Positions 56,426 through 64,000 of a DNA stretch of 64,000 bases are shown here, in pieces (position 1 is the first letter of the stretch; each line of letters starts with the position of its first letter). Location: NCBI RefSeq assembly GCF_022343685.1, contig NZ_CP092123.1, forward strand, positions 3,348,001-3,412,000. Direction: 5' to 3'. The DNA comes from Marinobacterium sediminicola. GTDB lineage: Bacteria > Pseudomonadota > Gammaproteobacteria > Pseudomonadales > Balneatricaceae. The notes beneath the pieces are model-generated. The model saw only the letters and a program-made list of their open reading frames with translations. It was not told where the DNA came from and did not search any database. A program made the translations under genes and the position numbers.

Positions 56426-57595
56426 TCAGGAGTCGCTGCCAAACAGGTCACGCGTGAAGACCCTGGCTTCACAGTCCCGAATCTCGTCTGCCAGACGGTT
56501 GGCCAAAATCACATCACTGACCCGCTTGAATTCGTCCAAGTCACGGATCACACGGGAATTAAAGAAAAGATCATCTTCCAGCACTGGCTCATACACAACC
56601 ACCTCAATACCTTTAGCCTTGATTCTCTTCATCACCCCCTGTATTGCGGAAGCTCGGAAATTATCCGAGCCGGACTTCATGACAAGACGATAGACACCCA
56701 CCACTTTCGGGTTGCGTGCGATGACAGCGTTGGCGATAAAATCCTTTCGCGTGGTATTAGAGTCCACGATCGCGCGTATCAGGTTATTGGGTACTTGATC
56801 ATAGTTGGCCAGCAACTGCTTGGTGTCCTTCGGCAGGCAATACCCCCCATACCCAAACGAAGGATTGTTATAGTGGTTACCAATACGGGAATCGAGACCA
56901 ACACCCTCAATGATCTGGCGAGTGTTCAGGCCATGGGCCTGGGCATAGGTGTCAAGTTCATTAAAGTATGCAACCCGCATTGCCAGATAGGTATTGGCAA
57001 ACAGCTTAATGGCTTCTGCTTCCGTGGCATCGGTAAACAGCACCGGCACATCCAGCTTCAGCGCCCCTTGTTTGAGCAAACCTGCGAAGCACTCAGCTCT
57101 CTCGGATTGCTCACCCACAATGATGCGTGAAGGATACAAGTTATCGTAAAGCGCCTTTCCTTCACGCAGGAATTCTGGCGAGAAAATGAGATTATCCGTA
57201 TTCAAGCGCGCACTCAACTCACGCGTATACCCTACAGGCACTGTAGACTTGATCACCATCACAGCGTGTGGATTAACCTCCAACACGTCCTGAACCACTG
57301 TTTCAACACTTTGGGTGTTGAAATAGTTCGTTTGGGGATCATAATCAGTCGGCGTTGCTATGATCACAAAATCGGCACCAGCATAAGCTTCGTGCTTATC
57401 GAGTGTGGCATTGAACTTTAACTTACCGGATGCCAGATACGCGCTTATTTCAACATCCTCTATTGGTGACTCACCTCGATTCAGTTGATCAACTTTGTCA
57501 CGGACAATATCCAGCGCCACTACTTCGTTATGCTGAGCCAGCAAAACCGCATTGGATAGCCCGACATAGCCTGTACCTGCAACTGCTATTTTCAT
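56426..57595 (-). CDS. ugd: UDP-glucose 6-dehydrogenase
   Basis: Two-step NAD+ oxidation of UDP-glucose to UDP-glucuronate. The 389-residue protein is E. coli Ugd-like: [20 protein letters not shown] at the N-terminus, catalytic Cys in [14 protein letters not shown] (about 255), and [18 protein letters not shown] lies 7 nt upstream of the ATG at 57595. First gene of the operon that continues through epimerase, msbA, gtrAB and waaA. Confidence 0.94.
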   Translation of the reverse strand: MKIAVAGTGYVGLSNAVLLAQHNEVVALDIVRDKVDQLNRGESPIEDVEISAYLASGKLKFNATLDKHEAYAGADFVIIATPTDYDPQTNYFNTQSVETVVQDVLEVNPHAVMVIKSTVPVGYTRELSARLNTDNLIFSPEFLREGKALYDNLYPSRIIVGEQSERAECFAGLLKQGALKLDVPVLFTDATEAEAIKLFANTYLAMRVAYFNELDTYAQAHGLNTRQIIEGVGLDSRIGNHYNNPSFGYGGYCLPKDTKQLLANYDQVPNNLIRAIVDSNTTRKDFIANAVIARNPKVVGVYRLVMKSGSDNFRASAIQGVMKRIKAKGIEVVVYEPVLEDDLFFNSRVIRDLDEFKRVSDVILANRLADEIRDCEARVFTRDLFGSDS

Positions 57596-57682
57596 CTGTA
57601 ACCTTTCAGCCATCTGGTCCGGAATAAGGAACTCATCATATCACGAGAGCCTTCGGCATGGGGCCCCACACCCCATGTCTGT

Positions 57683-57711
57683 TTGCTCGATACAAGGCTC
57701 CACTTTACAAT
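57683..57711 (+). promoter_or_regulatory. Candidate promoter for the LpxL-type gene
   Basis: TTGCTC at 57683-57688 and TACAAT at 57706-57711 with a 17-bp spacer; the predicted start is about 26 bp before the GTG start codon. A short inverted repeat (ATGGGG/CCCCAT, about 57658-57676) lies just upstream. Confidence 0.55.
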
Positions 57712-57743
57712 CTGTGTAGACATGACTGGTTACAAGATTGCCC

Positions 57744-58673
57744 GTGAGCCAACACACCGACATCGACAAGCACTTTCTGACTCCACGATTCTGGCCGATC
57801 TACATCGGTCTCGGTCTGTTATGGATGCTAAACCGTCTCCCTTGGCGCTGGCAGATTCGCCTTGGACGCATTTTGGGCCGAATTCTGTTTTACATGAGCC
57901 CGCGTCGGCGACATGTAACCGAGGTCAATATCCAGCTCTGCTTCCCAGAGCTGGACGCCAAGAAACAATCGAAGATGGTCAAAGCCGTGTTCGCCAACAA
58001 CGGCATTGGACTATTTGAGACCGCCATGGCCTGGTGGACACCGCGAAAAAAGCTGAAAGGGCACTTCACGCTGAAGGGACAAGAGCATCTGGAAGCTGCG
58101 CTAGCAAAAGGCAAGGGCGTCATTCTACTGGGCGCACACTTTTCTACCCTGGACCTGGGCGGGTTATTGTTCTCGAATTTTTATCAAGTCGACGCCATGT
58201 ATCGCCGTCACAACAACCCGCTGCTTGAAAAGGTGATTACGCGATGTCGCCAGCGCTGCTTTGAACTAGTCATTGAGCGCTCGGAAATTCGCAAGGTCCT
58301 GAAGGCGCTTAGGCGCAACCATATTGTCTGGTATGCTCCCGATCAGGACTTTGGCAGCCACCAGTCAGTCTATGCCCCATTCTTCGGCATCCCGGCAGCC
58401 ACCATCACGGCTACCACACGCATGGTCAGCCTTAATGATTCTCCGATTCTTATGCTGGCCCAACACAGGCTTCCTGACGACTCAGGGTATGAACTGGAAT
58501 TATTCCCCGTAATCACACCCTTTCCGACTGGTAATGAGGAAGCTGATGCGACCCGAATCAATGCTGAGATAGAGCGTGCCATCAGAAAAGATCCTGCTCA
58601 GTACATGTGGGTTCATCGACGCTTCAAGACTCACCCAAAGGGCAAGAATTACCTGTATCAGAAACCACGATGA
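57744..58673 (+). CDS. LpxL/HtrB-type lipid A late acyltransferase
   Basis: Inner-membrane acyltransferase of about 309 residues that adds a secondary acyl chain to Kdo-lipid A. N-terminal membrane anchor (about 14-32), catalytic HX4D motif in GAHFSTLDLGG (His near 133), and VWYAPDQDFGSHQSVYAPFFG. LpxL or LpxM specificity cannot be told by eye. The start is GTG 57744 with a poor ribosome binding site; TTG 57738 is an alternative. Divergent from ugd, and its stop abuts the asnB stop with no gap. Confidence 0.9.
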   Translation: MSQHTDIDKHFLTPRFWPIYIGLGLLWMLNRLPWRWQIRLGRILGRILFYMSPRRRHVTEVNIQLCFPELDAKKQSKMVKAVFANNGIGLFETAMAWWTPRKKLKGHFTLKGQEHLEAALAKGKGVILLGAHFSTLDLGGLLFSNFYQVDAMYRRHNNPLLEKVITRCRQRCFELVIERSEIRKVLKALRRNHIVWYAPDQDFGSHQSVYAPFFGIPAATITATTRMVSLNDSPILMLAQHRLPDDSGYELELFPVITPFPTGNEEADATRINAEIERAIRKDPAQYMWVHRRFKTHPKGKNYLYQKPR

Positions 58674-60515
58674 TTAACTCAACAACCATTCTAAAGGATC
58701 TACTTTTTCAGGTGGTTTTTCACCTGACCCTTCGATGAAAAGGCGATGCCAGATCGCCAGCTGAAGCAATGCAGCAATAGGTTCAACCAGTTTTTTGTCC
58801 AGCTTGGGAAGCGCCACAAGCAACGACCTGAGCTCCTTGTGCGCTACGATGTCAACTAACAGAGGAGAACGCATCAGCGCCTGCTCAAGCCGAAGTGGAT
58901 CCAATGATCTAACCCAATCAACGACAGGTACGGAAAAGCCCTTTTTACGCCCCTGCGTAACTTCGGGCAAATGTGTTTTCAGCCACTTGCGCAGTAAATA
59001 TTTACCCAATCGTCCACGGTGTTTCAGAGCCACGGGCAAAGACAAACCAAACAGCACCAGTCGATGATCAAGAAATGGCACTCTGCCTTCCACCCCCTTA
59101 ACCATCATCATCCGATCAGCCTTGACCAGCAAATCATCCACTAACCAAGTTGTAATATCGGTCGCCTGCATCCGGGTAAGTCGATCAAAGGATGCAAACC
59201 TTTTCCAACTATTGACAAAAGGAGTTCGCCAATGCTCAAAAAGATTTGACCGTTGGGATGATTGGATCAGGCAGAGTGACTGTGGTCGATTAAAGCGCCC
59301 TTTGGTCCGAAACCCGCCACTCCCGGGTGCTCGTAAACGGGCCATCCACTGCTGCAACGGGGTCATACGATAACGCCCATAGCCAGCAAAGACTTCATCA
59401 CCACCCTCACCGCTTAATACAACCTTATGGCTTTGCGCTGCTCTGTCAGCGAGCATCAAAGTAGGCAGGGACGCAAAATCACCCATCAGTTCATCACTGG
59501 CCCATACTGCGTACACAAGGTGATCAAACAGCTCGATTGGCTCGGATTTCACACACTCCAACTCAAGACTGCAGGCTCCCGCTACAGCTCCGGCAGACTC
59601 GGACTCATCATGAACAGAAGATCCGGGAAAGGCCAAGCTCCAAGCCTTGGGAAATTCTTCATCAAAGCGGCACCGACTGAGTTCTGTTGCCAATATGGAA
59701 GAATCTATACCTCCCGAGAGGAATAAGCCTACCGGCACATCAGAGCGCAAATGCTTTTGCAGAACATCTTTCATTAATTGATCAAATTTTGTCAGCGCTG
59801 CAACTTCATCACCCTCAAATGCTGGCTGCTCTTGAAGGGCTTCCTCAAGTGACCACCAAAGACCCGATTCAATGCAGCCATCAGGTGAGACCTTTAGAAA
59901 CCCACCTGGAGGAATACGCCGAATACCCTGGACCGCAGTATTCTCACCAGAAGCAAAGTTAATCTGCAGAAAGCGCCCCACAGCCTCAAGATTGGGCCGA
60001 GGCCTCTCCGGCAGTACACCGATCAAGGCCTTTATTTCTGACGCAAAAGCAATGCCGCCGGATACTTCACAGTAATATAGCGGCTTGATTCCTAAACGGT
60101 CACGAACCAGAAGCAACTCGCCCTTGTCACGGTTAAACAAGGCAAATGCAAACATCCCTTCCAGCTGATTTGCAAAGCCTGCATCTGTTGTGTTACCAGC
60201 CAAAGAAACTATGACTTCACAATCAGACTTCGTACTGAATTCGCCCCCTCGCTCAGCCAGAGTTTGCCTAAGTTCAACATGATTGTAGATTTCACCATTG
60301 GCCACCAGAACCTGGCGATGGTCGCTGGAGTACAATGGCTGCTGACCGTTTTCAAGATCGATTATTGAAAGTCGAGTATGAATCAGTGCTATCCCGTGTT
60401 CTGAAAACAGTCCCTGACCGTCAGGGCCTCGGTGCGATAACGCCTTGGCCAGTTGCGAGCACAAACTGCCTTCAATATCACGGCCAGGAGTGTATATGCC
60501 GGCTATACCGCACAT
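58674..60515 (-). CDS. asnB: Asparagine synthase-like glutamine amidotransferase
   Basis: Protein of 613 residues in two domains: an Ntn glutaminase with the catalytic Cys2 (MCGIAGIY) and SHRGPDGQG (about 30-38), and a synthetase domain with the PP-loop VGLFLSGGIDSSI (about 260). It may be housekeeping asparagine synthetase, but its place inside a polysaccharide cluster, overlapping a GT4 gene by one base, fits the group of AsnB homologues that amidate uronic acids in O-antigens (WbpS type). Codon use is AT-richer than in the core genes. Confidence 0.85.
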   Translation of the reverse strand: MCGIAGIYTPGRDIEGSLCSQLAKALSHRGPDGQGLFSEHGIALIHTRLSIIDLENGQQPLYSSDHRQVLVANGEIYNHVELRQTLAERGGEFSTKSDCEVIVSLAGNTTDAGFANQLEGMFAFALFNRDKGELLLVRDRLGIKPLYYCEVSGGIAFASEIKALIGVLPERPRPNLEAVGRFLQINFASGENTAVQGIRRIPPGGFLKVSPDGCIESGLWWSLEEALQEQPAFEGDEVAALTKFDQLMKDVLQKHLRSDVPVGLFLSGGIDSSILATELSRCRFDEEFPKAWSLAFPGSSVHDESESAGAVAGACSLELECVKSEPIELFDHLVYAVWASDELMGDFASLPTLMLADRAAQSHKVVLSGEGGDEVFAGYGRYRMTPLQQWMARLRAPGSGGFRTKGRFNRPQSLCLIQSSQRSNLFEHWRTPFVNSWKRFASFDRLTRMQATDITTWLVDDLLVKADRMMMVKGVEGRVPFLDHRLVLFGLSLPVALKHRGRLGKYLLRKWLKTHLPEVTQGRKKGFSVPVVDWVRSLDPLRLEQALMRSPLLVDIVAHKELRSLLVALPKLDKKLVEPIAALLQLAIWHRLFIEGSGEKPPEKVDPLEWLLS

Positions 60516-61591
60516 CAGCTTACCCCTCCCAACAACTGTTCATACAAGGAACGATAAGCCGAAACGATTGTAGCCTGACCAAAGCGATGCTCCAGCGTTT
60601 GGCGCCCTGCCGTCACCATGGCCTCTTTCTGGTCAGCAGGGGCAGTTAGCAGTTGATGCATGGCTGCTGATAACTCTTCGCGAGCGTCAATATTGGTTAA
60701 TAGGCCGTCACGACCATCGGTTATTAACTCCAAAGCACCGTCACTTCGAGTGGATACAACCGGCACCCCATGAGCCCAACCTTCCAGAATCACGTTACCA
60801 AGCGGCTCGTGACGAGATGGGCACACGAAAAGGTCTGCAAGCGCGAAAAACGGCGCAGGATCTGACTGCCAGCCCAGAAAATGAACCCGACTGGCAGCAA
60901 CACTCTTGCGGGCCTGATCCTTCAACGCATCAGCTAAATGGCCATCACCCGCTAAAAGCAGTTGTACACGACGCCCGTTAATTTCCTTCGGCAAGACGGA
61001 AAAGGCATCCAGCAAGGTGTCAAAAGCCTTGTTTGGATGCAAGCGTCCAAGTGCAAAAATGACCAGGTCGTCACCGAGGCCAAGACGAGTTTTCCATTGC
61101 TGCCTTATTGCAGCATCCACAGGCTGAGGGGCCGGAACAAAATTGCTGATGAAGTGTACGCGCTCTGACGGGTACCCATTCCTGATCAGGAAATCACAAA
61201 TCCCCCGGGTATTTCCGACCAGCGAATGCACATGACGATAATGATCAGGGTTATAAAACCCGCCTAATCGAGCCACATGCACTGGCCCCTTGCCAGGCCT
61301 CAGGCTTACCGAACGTGTTGCTCGCCCCATCCAGGTTTGGACGATATCCGGACGCTCTTTGCGAATCAGCGAACTTAAGCTCAAGCGTGAAAAGGGGTCA
61401 AAAACGCTTCGCATGGCACAGGTTGTTGCCGGCGCAGCCAGTTGATGCAGAAGCTCACTTTTGTGAGGCACTACAGCAACTGAGCCAACATCAGCCGTTT
61501 GATTGAAGGCCTGGTGCAGGCGAACAAAAAAGCTTTCAGCACCACCCAATTTCTTGCTGCCGATAATCTGAAGCGTCTGAATCCGGCTCAC
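60515..61591 (-). CDS. Glycosyltransferase family 4
   Basis: GT-B glycosyltransferase of 358 residues. The C-terminal donor domain has FALGRLHPNKAFDTLLDAF and CPSRHEPLGNVILEGWAHG, whose EX7E motif binds the nucleotide sugar. The N-terminal domain has the IGSKKLGGAESFFVRLHQAF loop. Likely an LPS core or O-antigen sugar transferase acting in the cytoplasm; the sugar is unknown. It precedes asnB with a one-base overlap and is divergent from a GT2 gene. Confidence 0.88.
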   Translation of the reverse strand: MSRIQTLQIIGSKKLGGAESFFVRLHQAFNQTADVGSVAVVPHKSELLHQLAAPATTCAMRSVFDPFSRLSLSSLIRKERPDIVQTWMGRATRSVSLRPGKGPVHVARLGGFYNPDHYRHVHSLVGNTRGICDFLIRNGYPSERVHFISNFVPAPQPVDAAIRQQWKTRLGLGDDLVIFALGRLHPNKAFDTLLDAFSVLPKEINGRRVQLLLAGDGHLADALKDQARKSVAASRVHFLGWQSDPAPFFALADLFVCPSRHEPLGNVILEGWAHGVPVVSTRSDGALELITDGRDGLLTNIDAREELSAAMHQLLTAPADQKEAMVTAGRQTLEHRFGQATIVSAYRSLYEQLLGGVS

Positions 61592-61695
61592 GGGAACTCC
61601 TGTCGATGTACAAAACTTGCCAGGCGAACGAGTTTACCCCGACAATAGATTGCGATTATAGCAACCTCTCGTTTTTTAAAACCAACAGGCATTTC

Positions 61696-62484
61696 ATGAC
61701 CAACAACACTCTGCCGATCAGTGTCACCATCATCACTCTAGACGAGGCCGAGCGAATCGGCATGGCAATCGAGAGCGTACGCGACTGGGTTGATGAGGTC
61801 ATCATAGTGGACTCAGGCAGTACAGACGGTACTCAAAACATCGCAGCTGCTCTGGGCGCCAAAGTCATCCATCATGACTGGCCAGGGTATGGCCTGCAAA
61901 AGCGTTTCGCCGAGGACCAGGCGAAAAATGACTGGATACTCAATATTGATGCTGACGAACGCATTCTGCCTGAACTGAAGTCGGAAATTGTAACGCTGTT
62001 TACAGAATCCTCCCGGCAAGCGGACGGATATTTCATTGCCATTCACGACCGCCTGTACTGTTCCAACCGACTAAGTACCTATACGCCCTACAAGCCTGTG
62101 CGTCTCTACCGTAAATCCAAAGGGCGCTATAGTACCAGCACTGTCCATGACCGGGTTCATATGCTGCCCGGAAGCAAAACAGCTGAACTAAAGGGGCGCA
62201 TGGCACATGACTCCCTCCGTTCTTTCCATCAGCGTATTGAGAAAATGAACGAATATACTGAGGCTCAGTCCGATGACATGCTGGCACGTGGTCGCAAGCC
62301 ATCGACATTTCGTATCCTGACAGAGCTCTGGATATACTTTATCGTTGGCTATTTTTTCAGGGGATATTGGCGCGGAGGGTTAATGGGCTATATCTATGCG
62401 GTAAACTTCGCATATAGCCGCTTCTTGAGACAGATAAAACTTTTCGAGAAAGAACACAAGAAAAAAAATAGCATATTATACTAA
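61696..62484 (+). CDS. Glycosyltransferase family 2, WaaE/KdtX-like
   Basis: GT2 enzyme of 262 residues with ISVTIITLDEAERIGMAIES, EVIIVDSGSTDGTQNIAA, HHDWPGYGLQKRFAEDQA and the ILNIDADERI metal motif, the pattern of WaaE/KdtX core glucosyltransferases. A hydrophobic segment near the C-terminus (about 213-230) may bind the membrane. The ATG at 61696 gives the family start, with AGG 7 nt upstream; an ATG at 61606 would add 30 residues without similarity. Base composition declines toward AT at its end. Confidence 0.88.
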   Translation: MTNNTLPISVTIITLDEAERIGMAIESVRDWVDEVIIVDSGSTDGTQNIAAALGAKVIHHDWPGYGLQKRFAEDQAKNDWILNIDADERILPELKSEIVTLFTESSRQADGYFIAIHDRLYCSNRLSTYTPYKPVRLYRKSKGRYSTSTVHDRVHMLPGSKTAELKGRMAHDSLRSFHQRIEKMNEYTEAQSDDMLARGRKPSTFRILTELWIYFIVGYFFRGYWRGGLMGYIYAVNFAYSRFLRQIKLFEKEHKKKNSILY

Positions 62485-62539
62485 AGCATCAATCCAGCAA
62501 ACCAATATAAGCCTATATAAAATTCGTTAAGGATCTACA

Positions 62540-64000
62540 ATGTCATACCGTCGGGACATAGATGGACTTCGTGCAATCGCGGTTTTATCTGTCATAGCTT
62601 ATCATTTGGGTATATCTTACTTTCAAGGGGGCTTTGTTGGTGTAGATGTTTTCTTTGTAATTTCGGGCTATGTCATTTTTAAAGGTACACTGCCCTCTAT
62701 TGAAGAGGGTAGCTTTTCTTTCAAGGATTTTTTCAAAAGAAGACTTTATCGCATACAACCTGCTCTTCTCGTACTTTTGGCTGCCACGTTCATACCTGCA
62801 CTGTTTATCTTAACACCTTCTGAGTTAACCAATTTCTCAAAATCAGCCCTTTCTGCTGCATTGAACCTGTCGAACTTTCACTTCAATGATTTGTCAGGAA
62901 ATTATTTTGCTCCACTTTCAGAGTCATCTCCTCTTCTACATACATGGTCACTGGGTGTGGAGGGGCAGTTTTATCTTATTGCCCCATTGATGCTTCTGAT
63001 CGCAAGTAGGAAGAAATCCATCGAACTCATTTCCAAGATACTGTTTTTTACTTTAGTGGGAAGCTTCATCCTAAATGTATCTTCCATATACTTGTCTGGC
63101 GATCAGGGTGATGCTTTCTATTTACCCACACACCGATTCTGGGAATTTTCGGTCGGTGCACTTATTGCCATTTTGGAGCGAAAAAGTTACTTCACATGGA
63201 GGGAAAGATATTCATCGATGTCCTACATCGGCATGGCCGGCATTTTGTTTTCAACTATTTGCGTCGAAAACAATGGATTTTTCCCCGGTTTTTTTGCATT
63301 GATTCCAGTCTTAAGCACTACGCTTATTATTGCTTTTAACCATGAAAATTCATATCTCAGCAAGGTTTTATTATCAAAACCACTCGTTTTTGTTGGTAAA
63401 ATATCCTTCTCGTTATATCTGACACATTGGCCAATTATCGTTTTTTATGAGTTACATTCTGGCTCTGAGATCACAACCCCTGTCGAACAGGCCTTAATTT
63501 TCTCATTATCATTTGTCAGCGCCATTGTACTTTTCAAGTTTGTGGAGCTTCCTGCACGTAAACTAGGCAAATCTAAAGAGACCAGAACACTTTTGCATTT
63601 TGCTGTTCCACTTTCGTTAGTGTTCATGGCATTTATTGTCATCAAGCAAACGAAAGGCCTGCCCGAACGATTGAATGAGGAAGCATTAGCAATTTATTCT
63701 GACACCGTAAATGTTAGTAGTCACCCATGCCCTGCAATTGAGGGTTGGTCGCAGAGAAAAGCGTCTGTATGTGGAGAAATACTAAATAAATCACAGTTTG
63801 ATTTCCTCGTCTGGGGTGACTCGCACGCAGGAATGCTCGGATCAACACTGCGTCCACAGCTTGCCGCAATGGATCAGTCCGTTGTCTTTGCAACTATGGC
63901 CGACTGCCCACCACTTATAGGTGTTTATACTTCAAAGCGGAAAAATAGAGAGGAGTGTGCCGAGCTCGCACAAGGGATACTAGAGCGCATAGAACAGGGC
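62540..64000 (+). CDS. Membrane O-acyltransferase, OafA/YrhL type with SGNH domain (3' end cut)
   Basis: Reads without a stop from ATG 62540 to the window edge (487 codons). The N-terminus RRDIDGLRAIAVLSVIAYHL and GGFVGVDVFFVISGYVI are diagnostic of acyltransferase family 3; HTWSLGVEGQFYL follows near 140. About ten membrane segments lie within residues 10-360. Beyond 400 the SGNH-hydrolase block begins with FLVWGDSHAGML. Such proteins O-acetylate O-antigen or core sugars. AAGGAT is 5 nt upstream. Strongly AT-richer than the rest of the window, suggesting transfer. Confidence 0.93.
   Translation, partial: MSYRRDIDGLRAIAVLSVIAYHLGISYFQGGFVGVDVFFVISGYVIFKGTLPSIEEGSFSFKDFFKRRLYRIQPALLVLLAATFIPALFILTPSELTNFSKSALSAALNLSNFHFNDLSGNYFAPLSESSPLLHTWSLGVEGQFYLIAPLMLLIASRKKSIELISKILFFTLVGSFILNVSSIYLSGDQGDAFYLPTHRFWEFSVGALIAILERKSYFTWRERYSSMSYIGMAGILFSTICVENNGFFPGFFALIPVLSTTLIIAFNHENSYLSKVLLSKPLVFVGKISFSLYLTHWPIIVFYELHSGSEITTPVEQALIFSLSFVSAIVLFKFVELPARKLGKSKETRTLLHFAVPLSLVFMAFIVIKQTKGLPERLNEEALAIYSDTVNVSSHPCPAIEGWSQRKASVCGEILNKSQFDFLVWGDSHAGMLGSTLRPQLAAMDQSVVFATMADCPPLIGVYTSKRKNREECAELAQGILERIEQG

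Noticed and set aside
55643..57130. 495-codon open frame on the plus strand
   Set aside because: Antisense to the epimerase and ugd; protein has no coherent family features.

Overview
The window is a stretch of gammaproteobacterial chromosome. Gene content and order resemble Pseudomonas aeruginosa and, in one segment, Escherichia coli; I infer a marine Oceanospirillales-type or pseudomonad-like bacterium (class well supported, genus not resolved). Reasons: the thrU-tyrU-glyT-thrT-tuf-trpT-secE-nusG-rplKAJL block; ygfB-pepP-ubiH-ubiI-gcvTH back to back with zapA-ssrS(6S RNA)-fau as in E. coli; and pilU-pilT / yggS-proC-yggT-yggU-metXW-DUF4426-rdgB-hemW, argH/hemCDXY and lptM-lysA-dapF-DUF484-xerC-HAD / cyaY as in Pseudomonas.

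Layout. 1-5.2 kb (minus strand): five tRNA genes, EF-Tu, SecE, NusG and L11-L1-L10-L7/L12, cut at the left edge inside rplL; promoters and the L10 leader can be read directly. 5.2-10.5 kb (minus): SPOR protein, coaX, birA, folA, thyA, lgt and a TauE-type permease. 10.6-18.4 kb: an NRDE protein, ptsP, rppH, a HAD phosphatase whose candidate promoter spacer contains ten consecutive C residues, a CBS protein, an aldo-keto reductase, rlmI and gcvH. 18.4-25.8 kb: gcvT, two ubiquinone hydroxylases, pepP and ygfB, then divergently a TIGR02449 coiled-coil gene, zapA, 6S RNA and fau. 26-33.4 kb: an AEC carrier, a gcvR-like double-ACT protein, argH and the haem genes hemC-hemD-hemX-hemY. 33.4-33.7 kb holds a transposase scrap between two strong terminators. 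33.7-44.5 kb: type IV pilus retraction ATPases, proline and methionine synthesis, nucleotide clean-up, HemW and a chemoreceptor. 44.5-49.6 kb: HAD, xerC, DUF484, dapF, lysA, the tiny lipoprotein lptM, and cyaY.

49.6-64 kb is the accessory-looking part: an envelope polysaccharide region. A tightly overlapping minus-strand operon runs ugd, UDP-glucuronate 4-epimerase, msbA, an ArnT-like membrane glycosyltransferase, gtrA, gtrB and waaA. It is followed by an LpxL-type acyltransferase, an asparagine-synthase-like amidotransferase, two glycosyltransferases and a membrane O-acyltransferase that runs off the right edge. Read together, the operon could make UDP-galacturonate, load it on undecaprenyl phosphate, flip it and attach it to lipid A-core in the periplasm. 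This is the most interesting hypothesis here, though every component belongs to a known family. Base composition becomes visibly AT-richer around 50.9-52.1 kb and from about 62.4 kb onward.

Most of the window is conserved core genome. I see no CRISPR array, prophage, intact insertion sequence, toxin-antitoxin pair or defence system.
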